DNA of 64,000 nt from Bifidobacterium hapali (lineage in GTDB: Bacteria > Actinomycetota > Actinomycetes > Actinomycetales > Bifidobacteriaceae), in the NCBI RefSeq assembly GCF_002259755.1, contig NZ_MWWY01000028.1, positions 23,598-87,597 on the forward strand, given 5' to 3'. The notes below the pieces were generated by a model. It saw only the letters and a program-made list of their open reading frames with translations. It was not told where the DNA came from and made no database searches. The translations under genes and the position numbers were made by a program. Shown here one piece after another: positions 55,048 through 63,355 of the stretch (position 1 is the stretch's first letter; every line of letters begins with the position of its first letter).

Positions 55048-57201
55048 GTGCCTATGCAGATCAGACCAGGCTTAATGTATCCGCTCGGGGCCAGCTACGA
55101 TGGTGCCGGCGTGAACTTTGCATTGTTCTCCCAAGTCGCCGACAGGGTTGAGTTGTGTCTGTTCGATGACGACGACAACGAAACACGTATCGAAATGACT
55201 GAGCAAAACTCGTACGTGTGGCACAATTACATCCCCGGACTCCAACCAGGCCAACGATACGGATACCGTGTCTACGGACCATACGATCCCAACCAAGGCT
55301 TGCGCTGCAATCCAAACAAACTCCTGCTCGACCCATACGCCAAAGCCATCGAAGGCAATATCGACGGCGACGAAAGCCTATTCTCATACTGGTTCAACTC
55401 GCCAGACGACATCAGCCGTCGCAACGATCTCGACTCAGCCGCGCACACGATGAAATCCATCGTCGTCAACCCATACTTCGACTGGAGTAACGATCGTCAC
55501 CCGCACATCCCATACCACGATTCAGTCATCTACGAAACACATGTGCGAGGCTTGACGAATCTTAACAAAGACGTACCGCCAGACATTCGCGGTACGTACG
55601 CCGGTCTCGCATACCCGACCGTCATCGAGTATCTGAAAAAACTTGGCGTTACCACGATCGAACTCATGCCAATCCACCAGTTCGTCAACGACTCGTTCCT
55701 GCAAGAAAAGGGCCTGTCAAACTACTGGGGATACAACACGATCGGTTTCTTCGCACCGCACAACGCCTACTCAAGTTCAGGCGAACGCGGCCAGCAGGTC
55801 AACGAGTTCAAATCAATGGTCAAGGCTTACCACCGTGCCGGCATGGAAGTCATCCTCGACGTGGTGTACAACCACACCGCCGAAGGCAACCATATGGGCC
55901 CGACCCTGAGCTTCAAAGGCATCGACAACCGGTCCTATTACCGACTCGTAGACAACGATCAACGACACTATTTCGATACCACTGGTACGGGTAACTCGCT
56001 GCTCATGCGCTCGCCGCACGCGCTACGCTTGATCACCGACTCGCTACGCTACTGGGTATCTGAAATGCACGTTGACGGCTTCCGATTCGATCTGGCCGCA
56101 ACCCTTGCCCGCCAGTTCCAAGAAGTTGACAAATTGTCCGCATTCTTCGACATCGTCGAACAAGACCCGATTATCAGCCGAGTCAAACTCATCGCTGAAC
56201 CGTGGGACCTTGGCTCCGGCGGCTATCAGGTCGGTGGCTTCCCATCCAGCTGGTCCGAATGGAACGGCCGCTTCCGCGATTGCGTGCGTGACTTCTGGCG
56301 CTCGCAGCCCTCTACTTTGCCGGAGTTTGCGTCGCGACTCATGGGTAGCTCGGACTTGTATCAGATGAACGGTCGTCGTCCGGTTGCGTCGGTGAACTTT
56401 ATCACTGCGCACGATGGTTTTACGATGAACGATCTGGTCAGCTACAACGAGAAGCACAATGATGCGAACGGCGAAGGCAACCGTGATGGTGAGTCCAACA
56501 ACCGTTCGTGGAACTGTGGCGTTGAAGGCCCGACCACAATCCCGGATGTGCTGGAACTGCGCGAACGGCAGATGCGTAACATGTTCGCTACGCTACTCGT
56601 CAGCCAAGGTATTCCTATGATTTGCGGCGGCGACGAAGTAGCTCGCACACAGCAAGGCAACAATAATGCTTACTGTCAGGATAATGAGATTTCGTGGACT
56701 AATTGGGATCTCACCCCTGCACAGAAAGAACTATTTGGCTTTGTCTCGAAGATGATTCACTTGCGGCTTGAACACCCGGTGCTGCACCGTCGTCGTTTCT
56801 TCACGGGCCGTGAACAGGGCGATGCGCCGGACAAACTGCCGCAAGTGGAATGGTTCGACCACACTGGTTCGATCATGGACATGGAAGACTGGCAGAATAC
56901 GCATGCATTCTCGGTCATGATCTTCCTCAACGGGTCGAATATTCCTGAAATGGATTATTACGGCAACCAGCTCGTTGACAATGATTTCATTCTCATTTTC
57001 AACGCGCATTATGAGCCGATTATGTTCACGCTGCCTGATGAAAAGTATGGACGCAAATGGCAGCTCATCGTCGACACGCATAATCCGAATGGGCCTGAGT
57101 TGAGTTATGAGGCTGGATTCGTGATTACTGCGCAGTCGCGTAGCTTCCTGCTGCTCAAGAGTGCGAAGGACCCGAGGAAACAGCAGAGTTTGTTCTCGTG
57201 A
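55048..57201 (+). CDS. glgX: glycogen debranching enzyme
   Basis: GlgX cuts alpha-1,6 links in trimmed glycogen. The 717-aa GH13 protein has an N-terminal CBM48 (GASYDGAGVNFALFSQVADRV), DVVYNHTAEGNHMGP, DGFRFDLAATLAR with the nucleophile Asp, LIAEPWDLG with the acid Glu and ITAHDGFTMNDLV. The GTG at 55048 lies 7 bases after GAGGTGA; an ATG follows at 55054. Composition switches near 56.3 kb (G+T 21 of 60 at 55321-55380, 33 of 60 at 56761-56820). Confidence 0.95.
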   Translation: MPMQIRPGLMYPLGASYDGAGVNFALFSQVADRVELCLFDDDDNETRIEMTEQNSYVWHNYIPGLQPGQRYGYRVYGPYDPNQGLRCNPNKLLLDPYAKAIEGNIDGDESLFSYWFNSPDDISRRNDLDSAAHTMKSIVVNPYFDWSNDRHPHIPYHDSVIYETHVRGLTNLNKDVPPDIRGTYAGLAYPTVIEYLKKLGVTTIELMPIHQFVNDSFLQEKGLSNYWGYNTIGFFAPHNAYSSSGERGQQVNEFKSMVKAYHRAGMEVILDVVYNHTAEGNHMGPTLSFKGIDNRSYYRLVDNDQRHYFDTTGTGNSLLMRSPHALRLITDSLRYWVSEMHVDGFRFDLAATLARQFQEVDKLSAFFDIVEQDPIISRVKLIAEPWDLGSGGYQVGGFPSSWSEWNGRFRDCVRDFWRSQPSTLPEFASRLMGSSDLYQMNGRRPVASVNFITAHDGFTMNDLVSYNEKHNDANGEGNRDGESNNRSWNCGVEGPTTIPDVLELRERQMRNMFATLLVSQGIPMICGGDEVARTQQGNNNAYCQDNEISWTNWDLTPAQKELFGFVSKMIHLRLEHPVLHRRRFFTGREQGDAPDKLPQVEWFDHTGSIMDMEDWQNTHAFSVMIFLNGSNIPEMDYYGNQLVDNDFILIFNAHYEPIMFTLPDEKYGRKWQLIVDTHNPNGPELSYEAGFVITAQSRSFLLLKSAKDPRKQQSLFS

Positions 57202-57210
57202 TCTTTTTGG

Positions 57211-57281
57211 ATGAGTGAGGCGTGGCGGAAATCTCTCACTGAGCGCTGCTCAGTGAGAGATTTCCGCCACGCCTCACTCAT
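57211..57281. repeat. palindromic element, copy B (34-bp arms)
   Basis: Arms 57211-57244 and 57248-57281 are exact complements around GCT. The inner 53 bases (57220-57272) equal copy A at 42888-42940 except for T at 57247 (C at 42915). The outer flanks ATGAGTGAG and CTCACTCAT differ from copy A yet still pair. It lies between the converging glgX and membrane-protein genes. Confidence 0.93.
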
Positions 57282-57324
57282 ATAGATTGGTCGTAACACC
57301 CTTTGAATGCTCAAAAAGTTATTA

Positions 57325-58545
57325 CTAACGATTTGCAGCCAGTCGAGACTCAATTCTCTCGGCTGGCTGCTTCGTGTTATTTGCCTTAACAACAGCCTGC
57401 GCATCAGCCACGCCATTAGCTGCAGCTGTAGCAGCAATCTCCAAACGATCAGACTGTATACGCACAATCTGCATCTGCACACGATCCGCTTCAATCGCCG
57501 CAATCTGCCGGGAAAATACGATAAACCAGCCAAGGAAGAACGCACACGCCAACGCTTCCAAATTAGTTAACGTGTCGTATCCGCGCAGCATGTAAATACC
57601 AAAAGCAGCGCAGATGACGATCGCTAGATCAGAAATCGCATACATGGCTTTCGCCATACGCGGTGCTAACCACGGCAGTGCGAGCAGGAGAACGCCCATG
57701 ATAAGCGGCAACCCTTTTGCACACACGTTATGCATAATGTAGTGCGGCGTGTAACGGAATACGCCAATGCCGATGAAGGCAAGTCCAGAAATCGTCAGTA
57801 AGAACGAGAGGATCGCAATACGAATCTTAAAGTGTTTGATCGCTGGATGATCGACTGCGTCGCCATATTGTTCGTGCCAGAGTCGTTCGAGTCGTTGCGT
57901 TGTAATGAGTTCGGATACAGCGAAGTAACTGACGATAATAATGCACGTACCAGCGAGGATAAGTGTTGCGTTGAACATGGTTGCCGCAAACGTGGTGCGA
58001 TCGCCGAGCTGGGAGAAATTATTGTGATACCAGTACGGGTCATCAGTAGTTAGCCCTGCAGTACTCACGCCTGAGATCACGAAGAAGGGGAGGAGCGAGG
58101 CAAGTGTTTTTGCGTTCATGAGCTCGGCTTGAACGAACGTCATGTATCCGGCAACGCCAGCGAATCCAGCACATGCGGCCGGCATGTATCCGGCGAGCAA
58201 GTGCATACCCATAACTGTGTTGACTACGCTAAACAAGGCGAATGATGACAGGAAAATGGTGGCTGCATACACCACCGATAGTGCGAGGATTTCAAAAATA
58301 CGGCGAATGGGAACCCACCAGCCGTTTTTCAGTGTAAACGACCGTGAATTACTTGCATAACCGACCACGAATGAGATTACGCCACATACTGCAATAATGG
58401 CTGCTGCCGCACTGAAACGGCGTTGCGTCACCTGCCAAATAGCTGGCGCAAGATCGAGGTAGAGTTTCATACCGAAGAAGCCGATAATCGCGCAGATAAG
58501 AAACGACACCAATCCCAACGTTTCTGCCCGCTGATGCCGTCCCAT
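57325..58545 (-). CDS. polytopic membrane protein, unknown function
   Basis: The start at 58545 follows GGAGGAGG and gives 406 aa; the frame stays open upstream but is not protein-like. About nine hydrophobic segments cover residues 10-335, and the C-terminal tail (about 340-406) is helical and Ala/Ile-rich, possibly a coiled coil (IAAIEADRVQMQIVRIQ). A stretch GDAVDHPAIKHFKIR lies between two segments. No known family was recognised. Confidence 0.75.
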   Translation of the reverse strand: MGRHQRAETLGLVSFLICAIIGFFGMKLYLDLAPAIWQVTQRRFSAAAAIIAVCGVISFVVGYASNSRSFTLKNGWWVPIRRIFEILALSVVYAATIFLSSFALFSVVNTVMGMHLLAGYMPAACAGFAGVAGYMTFVQAELMNAKTLASLLPFFVISGVSTAGLTTDDPYWYHNNFSQLGDRTTFAATMFNATLILAGTCIIIVSYFAVSELITTQRLERLWHEQYGDAVDHPAIKHFKIRIAILSFLLTISGLAFIGIGVFRYTPHYIMHNVCAKGLPLIMGVLLLALPWLAPRMAKAMYAISDLAIVICAAFGIYMLRGYDTLTNLEALACAFFLGWFIVFSRQIAAIEADRVQMQIVRIQSDRLEIAATAAANGVADAQAVVKANNTKQPAERIESRLAANR

Positions 58546-58750
58546 CGGTGTACCTCCTCCGTTGCCGTACTTCGGCGTGTCGCCCTCGTGAGGGCTTGCA
58601 ACGATTATTGTAATAGGGATTATGCCGGCACGGCGTGCTCGTTTCGACGACATGCCGCTTGCATATAAGTCCATCCATCTGGTATAGTATTCGATTGTTG
58701 TTTTCGCACGGCTATGCTGATGAGCTTCGGTTAGCTTCGCGTGATAACAC

Positions 58751-58824
58751 CGGGGCGTAGCGCAGTTTGGTAGCGCGCCTGCTTTGGGAGCAGGATGTCG
58801 CAGGTTCAAATCCTGTCGCCCCGA
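58751..58824 (+). tRNA. tRNA-Pro (TGG)
   Basis: Acceptor stem CGGGGCG/CGCCCCG with discriminator A; anticodon arm CCTGC-TTTGGGA-GCAGG, reading TGG; T-arm CAGG-TTCAAAT-CCTG. Length 74 nt, no encoded CCA. Accessory DNA follows it immediately. Confidence 0.95.
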
Positions 58825-58966
58825 CTTTAATACTGTTTATTCAGTTCCTATAAGGTTCTGTGACGTTTGAGCGTCGATGATGGTTTAATTCGTGCTTATT
58901 CTTACGCGTTATGTTTGCTTAATTTCGAGTATTATAAATCCCATGTTGATGAAAATAGACTCTGAC

Positions 58967-58978
58967 CGTTTGCAAACG
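58967..58978. promoter_or_regulatory. 12-bp palindrome before the two-TM gene
   Basis: CGTTTGCAAACG is a perfect palindrome 17 bases before the ATG at 58996, followed by TATTTGCAAT. A repressor site is possible. No clear Shine-Dalgarno lies between it and the gene. Confidence 0.4.
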
Positions 58979-58995
58979 TATTTGCAATCCACCGC

Positions 58996-59646
58996 ATGGA
59001 TATAGGCCAAGGAACAAAAGCATCTACCACTATTGCTGCGATAGAGGGTGTGTTTCTTATTTTGTCTGCTCTAACTGCTCAATTGCCGTGGTTGTGGCTA
59101 ACCATAATGCTCGTTATCTTAGCGTCTGCAGTGACGTTATATTCAATTAAATCCGCTATCATAGCATGGAAGAATAGTTATAACGCTGAAACAATGTATC
59201 GGGAGTTGGAATATATGGCGGGAACGGAGAAATATAGTAGTCTTATTGCCATTAGTAATGGTAATAAGTATCTCTTGTACCATGATTCCGGATGGGATTG
59301 TGATTTTTTCCCAAACCATGCAACCAATGAGGTTGAATCGGAAAATATTAGATTACTTACTGATTACTTGTCTAACGGTTTCGATATTCCCAAGAATGAT
59401 TTCACTCTTACTCGTGTGACGGGTATAACAAGGGAAAAATACTCTACAGAGCATGATGAGACTCGCGTTTACCATTACACGCTTTATCGTGCGAACATTA
59501 CGCATATGCCTGATGCATGGAAAGCAGACAAATTCCATGTAGATTCCAAAGATTGTCGATGGATGACTACTGACGAGATGCTATCGGACCCACGTATTCA
59601 AGAGGTCAATCGTGATGTGGTCACTCTCGTCAGAGACAATGCTTGA
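58996..59646 (+). CDS. two-TM protein resembling SMODS-associated Nudix effectors
   Basis: This 216-aa protein has two membrane helices (about 14-30 and 33-58) and a cytoplasmic domain. KYLLYHDSGWDCDFFPNHAT (about 92-111) and EKYSTEHDETRVYHYTLYRANI (about 151-172) resemble, from memory, the SMODS-associated Nudix domain that occurs with nucleotide-signalled defence systems. No canonical Nudix box is present. The gene is AT-rich (GC 20 of 60 at 59221-59280), unlike its neighbours, and stands just after tRNA-Pro. No nucleotidyltransferase is visible. The family call is tentative. Confidence 0.55.
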   Translation: MDIGQGTKASTTIAAIEGVFLILSALTAQLPWLWLTIMLVILASAVTLYSIKSAIIAWKNSYNAETMYRELEYMAGTEKYSSLIAISNGNKYLLYHDSGWDCDFFPNHATNEVESENIRLLTDYLSNGFDIPKNDFTLTRVTGITREKYSTEHDETRVYHYTLYRANITHMPDAWKADKFHVDSKDCRWMTTDEMLSDPRIQEVNRDVVTLVRDNA

Positions 59647-60240
59647 TGCGTTCAAGTTGGGGTAGGCTGTTTTGATGTTTTTGGTCTGACAGACGACACC
59701 AACTTGACGTTGATAATGGTTATGCCGGTTTAGTTGGCCGGTGATAATGGAAGTGGCGGCCTGGCGGTGACCCCAAACTTGACTGACAGCCCCGGCGAGC
59801 GGGGCCTGTCCTTATTTTGATTTGTCCCGCCCGGCCACCGACCCGGAGGCGCATGGCGTGTGTTTCCAAGTTGGGGTGGGCCGTTTTGGCGTGTTTTTTG
59901 GTTCGTTTGTGCGGTTGCGGAAAAACACTGCCACCTGTCGAACAAACATTGAAACAAAACAGCACACACACCGGTACCGTCATTCCTTTCCTTTCCCGAG
60001 AAACCAAATGGTTTACCTACCAACTCGGGAAACTAGCCCAGACAGGACAGGCCAGTGTCCATCTCTCACCACACGCTGAAATGGACTAAAACCTACCACT
60101 CATTCGGCGACCTTCCACACGCTCACACGGCCCACTTCCAATTGAACACACACATATTTCCTCGAACAGGCTGATGGTAACACTGGATAACAATGACCAC
60201 AGACCATCGCCGGTTATGACGTTCGGCTTACGGAATGCAG
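59647..60240. other. intergenic region with degenerate repeats
   Basis: No supported gene; a 90-codon frame at 59817-60089 has no recognisable features. It contains two related segments, 59652-59686 and 59868-59904 (CAAGTTGGGGTRGGCYGTTT form), an inverted CAAGTTGG/CCAACTTG pair (59654/59699), and a GC hairpin at 59789-59805 (GCCCCG/CGGGGC) followed by CTGTCCTTATTTT that could be a terminator. Confidence 0.55.
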
Positions 60241-60798
60241 TCAGAACGGTTTGTCGGAGACACCGAGCGCTAGCCAGTCGGCGCAGGCTTGGGCGATGGC
60301 GCGCGGAGATTCGACGGCACCTCCCTCGAGCCACTTGATGAGGATGTTGAACATGGCGCCGGCGACAAAGTAGAGTCGGTATTGGCTGATGGATCCCATG
60401 GGTGCCCGTCCGGCCATCCCTCGTACGTATCCGTTAATCGTGTCCTGGATTAGGCTGGCGAACCCGTTGCGATACAGTGTGAGAATGTAGGATTTGGCGG
60501 TCAGGAATCGGGTGAGCGAGCGCTCGAACCCGTCGGCGATGTTGGCGCGGGCGAATACGTCGTATTCCCTCGGTTTGGTGTCGGAGGGCTGGATGCTGTC
60601 GTGCAGGTCGCTCATCCATGCGTTGATGACGTCCTCCTTTGATTTGAAATTGCGGTAGTAGGAAGCGCGGGCGACCCCGGCCTCCGCGACAATGTCGGTG
60701 ACGGTGATGGCGGAAAATCGTCTGCGTTCCATCAGGACGAACAGGGCTTCGGTGATCTGCCTGCGCACGCGATCATTTTCCATAGAGCCCCGGCTCAC
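60241..60798 (-). CDS. TetR family transcriptional regulator
   Basis: A 185-aa repressor with the N-terminal helix-turn-helix (FSAITVTDIVAEAGVARASYYRNFKSKEDVI, about 28-58 with its recognition helix VARASYYRNF) and a C-terminal ligand domain. The GTG at 60798 lies after AAGGGAGA; the ATG at 60783 lacks such a site. It is divergent from the CrtC-like gene and may control it. GC is higher than in most of the window. Confidence 0.9.
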   Translation of the reverse strand: MSRGSMENDRVRRQITEALFVLMERRRFSAITVTDIVAEAGVARASYYRNFKSKEDVINAWMSDLHDSIQPSDTKPREYDVFARANIADGFERSLTRFLTAKSYILTLYRNGFASLIQDTINGYVRGMAGRAPMGSISQYRLYFVAGAMFNILIKWLEGGAVESPRAIAQACADWLALGVSDKPF

Positions 60799-61057
60799 GA
60801 TGTCTCCCTTCGTTGAGAATCGTATGAAACATATCGTCTCAACCAGTATTCCATGAATCGCCGATGGGATATCTTCACCGGTGAGTCAGATTGCCGATTA
60901 TTGGCTCAGTCACCGTGACGTCGGCACGATCGCCGGACCCTAGCCTTGATAGTGGACGATATGAATCGTCTCACTTATAGGCATGAGACCGCTCGCATAC
61001 GGCGGTGGACGCGACGCCGGAAACCGACGGACAATATCGATGAAAGGTACGACTGAC

Positions 61058-62149
61058 ATGACGGATGTGCGACTGATGGACACCAAGGAAGACTTCGTGA
61101 AGCTTGGTATCAACCCGGACAAGGTCGAGCAATGGGAGGATGGGCGACGTGATACCAGCGCTCGTGGCCATTGGGAATGGTGGTATTTCGACGCGATTCT
61201 GGACGATGGCAGTTCCGTGGTCGTCCAGTTCTTCCCTAAAGACAACATGAGGACCAAGGAGAGTGTGGATAGTCCGCACCTTACGGCCAGGGTGGTGACC
61301 AAGGACGGTAGGACTTACGAGAAGCATCCGGCGTTCCGGCCGGAACAGTGCCGTTTCGCCAAGGAGGCCTGCGACGTGCGGCTGGGGAGCAATCTTTTCC
61401 AAGGTGACCTGGAAACCTATCGGATCCTTGTCGATTCGTCGGATGACGGATTCGGCGTGGACATCACATTGAAAAGCCAGTCCAAGCCGTATCGTCCCGG
61501 AACCTCCTACTTCGAGTTCGGCGACGATTATTACACGTGGCTCTGCGTCGTCCCCCGGGGTGAGGTGACCGGCACCGTTACGTTGGATGGCGTGCCGCAT
61601 GAGGTGCATGGGCGCGGCTACCACGACCATCAGTGGGGCAGCGCGCTGTTCTGGAGCTTGTGGAACAACTGGCTCTGGGCCCGTCACAACTTCGAGGACC
61701 ATTCGCTGCTGGTCTTCGACATGGTGGCCAGCAAGAAATACGGCTACCAGCGTTTCCCGATTGCGTTCCTGCAAGACAAGGACGGCAACATCGTCTTCGA
61801 AAACACCAAGGATGTCAATTACCAGCTCATCGAGAAGTACCGGGATCCGGACAGCGGCAAATACTATCCCAGGCGTTCCAAATACACGTTCGACGTGAAC
61901 GGCAAGCACATTGAATATGAGCTCGAGGAGCGTAAGGTGCTGGAATCCCAGAATGCCAAGGCGCGCAAGATGCCGGCACCGGCCGTGCTGATGCTGAAGC
62001 TCAAGGGGCTGGACCCCAGCTATGTCCGCTACGAGGCGACCGGAGACCTGACCGTCACCGAAGGCGGCAAAGAGACCTTGCACCGTGACGGAGCGCTCAT
62101 CTATGAGTTCATGTATCCCGGTACCGAAGATTTCAGCAAGCACGTATGA
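61058..62149 (+). CDS. CrtC-like (hydroxyneurosporene synthase / AttH) family protein
   Basis: The protein (363 aa from 61058; 369 from 61040) has HWEWWYFDAILDDGSS near the start and GRGYHDHQWGS in the middle, both typical of the CrtC/AttH lipocalin-like superfamily. Members hydrate carotenoids or act on terpene- and lipid-like substrates. No carotenoid genes are visible, so the substrate is open. GC is high (38 of 60 at 61621-61680) and codons differ from the core genes. Divergent from TetR, it looks like a regulated, imported unit. Confidence 0.8.
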   Translation: MTDVRLMDTKEDFVKLGINPDKVEQWEDGRRDTSARGHWEWWYFDAILDDGSSVVVQFFPKDNMRTKESVDSPHLTARVVTKDGRTYEKHPAFRPEQCRFAKEACDVRLGSNLFQGDLETYRILVDSSDDGFGVDITLKSQSKPYRPGTSYFEFGDDYYTWLCVVPRGEVTGTVTLDGVPHEVHGRGYHDHQWGSALFWSLWNNWLWARHNFEDHSLLVFDMVASKKYGYQRFPIAFLQDKDGNIVFENTKDVNYQLIEKYRDPDSGKYYPRRSKYTFDVNGKHIEYELEERKVLESQNAKARKMPAPAVLMLKLKGLDPSYVRYEATGDLTVTEGGKETLHRDGALIYEFMYPGTEDFSKHV

Positions 62150-62305
62150 GGAGCCGCTGCCATAAGGACGGTATATTCGAGCGGCACGATCAATCGCAAG
62201 GATATGCCGCACCGGCATGGCGCCGGACATTGGGCGGCTCAGTACGCGCCTGTCTTGATCACAGGATGCCACACGATTGAACATGTATTTCAGAAAGAAG
62301 AAAAA

Positions 62306-63286
62306 ATGAAGGCATTAATTTATACGAAGACCGGAGATTTGGATGTACTGCAAATAAAAGAAATAGATAAACCTACTCCAAAGGACAATCAAGTTCTTAT
62401 TTCTGTAAAGGCTTGCGCTTTAAGTATCACAGATTATGAACGGTTTAAAACATTAAGTTCAAAAGTTTCTTTCTCAACGCAAATAATTTCCGCTCTAATG
62501 GGCTTCGCAGGTTCTCCAATCGGCGCAGAGATTGCAGGTGTAGTTGTCGAAGTCGGGGAAAATATTACCCATGTGAAAGTTGGAGATAGTGTATACGGAA
62601 AAACGGCAGGCACATTCCCTAAAGGCGGTTTTGCGGAATATGCTCTTATGGATAAAGACCATGTTTGCGTAAAACCTCAAAATATGACTTTTGAACAGGC
62701 ATCTGCTATTTCCATTTCTTTTGAAACCGCGTTAGGCGCACTTCGCAAAGGGAATGTAAGAGCAGGCCAGCAAGTTATGATTTACGGCTCTTCGGGCGGC
62801 GTCGGTTTATATGCGGTGCAATTAGCCAAAAGTATGGGCGCAAACGTAACTGGTGTATGCAGCACCCGCAATCTTGAACTAGCCAAACAGATGGGGTGCG
62901 ATTACGTAATCGACTACAAAAAAGAAGATTTTACGAAAGTGCAGACAAAGTTTGATGCAATTATAGGAGTGAATGGTTGCAATTCCATGAAAGACTATAA
63001 ACGACTTTTAAAACCAAACGGGATTTTCGTAGGTGTGGGAGGAAATGTGAAACAAGTAAGCAAAGCATTCCTCCTTTCCTTTATATCAAGGAATTTTTCT
63101 TATTTTGCTGGACCTATTATGCCTCAAAAAGATTATTTGTCTTATGCAAAAGAGCTGGCAGAAACCGGCAAATTGTTACCTTATATAGACAAAATCTATT
63201 CCGTCAAGGACACAAAAGAAGCCATTCGTTATATTGTATCTTCTCACACACAAGGGAAAGTTGTTGTTTCCATGGATTTTAAATAA
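62306..63286 (+). CDS. zinc-free MDR-family NAD(P)H oxidoreductase (quinone reductase-like)
   Basis: Start 62306 gives 326 aa: MKALIYTKTGDLDVLQI, GAEIAGVVVEVGENITHVKVGD, the nucleotide-binding YGSSGGVGLYAVQLAK (about 158-173) and IDYKKEDF. The catalytic-zinc Cys/His set is absent, as in quinone oxidoreductases. GC is low (22 of 60 at 62641-62700) and the A-rich leader resembles Firmicutes, so recent transfer from a clostridial donor is likely. The upstream in-frame stretch 62204-62305 is GC-rich and not part of the protein. Confidence 0.9.
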   Translation: MKALIYTKTGDLDVLQIKEIDKPTPKDNQVLISVKACALSITDYERFKTLSSKVSFSTQIISALMGFAGSPIGAEIAGVVVEVGENITHVKVGDSVYGKTAGTFPKGGFAEYALMDKDHVCVKPQNMTFEQASAISISFETALGALRKGNVRAGQQVMIYGSSGGVGLYAVQLAKSMGANVTGVCSTRNLELAKQMGCDYVIDYKKEDFTKVQTKFDAIIGVNGCNSMKDYKRLLKPNGIFVGVGGNVKQVSKAFLLSFISRNFSYFAGPIMPQKDYLSYAKELAETGKLLPYIDKIYSVKDTKEAIRYIVSSHTQGKVVVSMDFK

Positions 63287-63306
63287 AGAGGAAACTCTTG
63301 AGGTAG

Positions 63307-63350
63307 TGCCCGGATTCTTGCGCACTTTGGTCTTCGCCCGGCTCTGCGAC
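63307..63350. repeat. possible end of the IS256-type element
   Basis: GTGCCCGGATTCTTGCGCAC and the following GC-rich bases lie just past the transposase stop and just after the low-GC gene. They are where the terminal inverted repeat should be. The other end is outside the window, so this cannot be confirmed. Confidence 0.35.
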
Positions 63351-63355
63351 GATGA

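Noticed and set aside
59817..60089. 90-codon frame in the gap before TetR
   Set aside because: No ribosome-binding site, no homology recognised, and overlapping frames are equally open because of base composition.
60971..62284. 437-codon minus-strand frame across the CrtC-like gene
   Set aside because: The plus-strand protein has clear CrtC motifs; the reverse frame arises from high GC.
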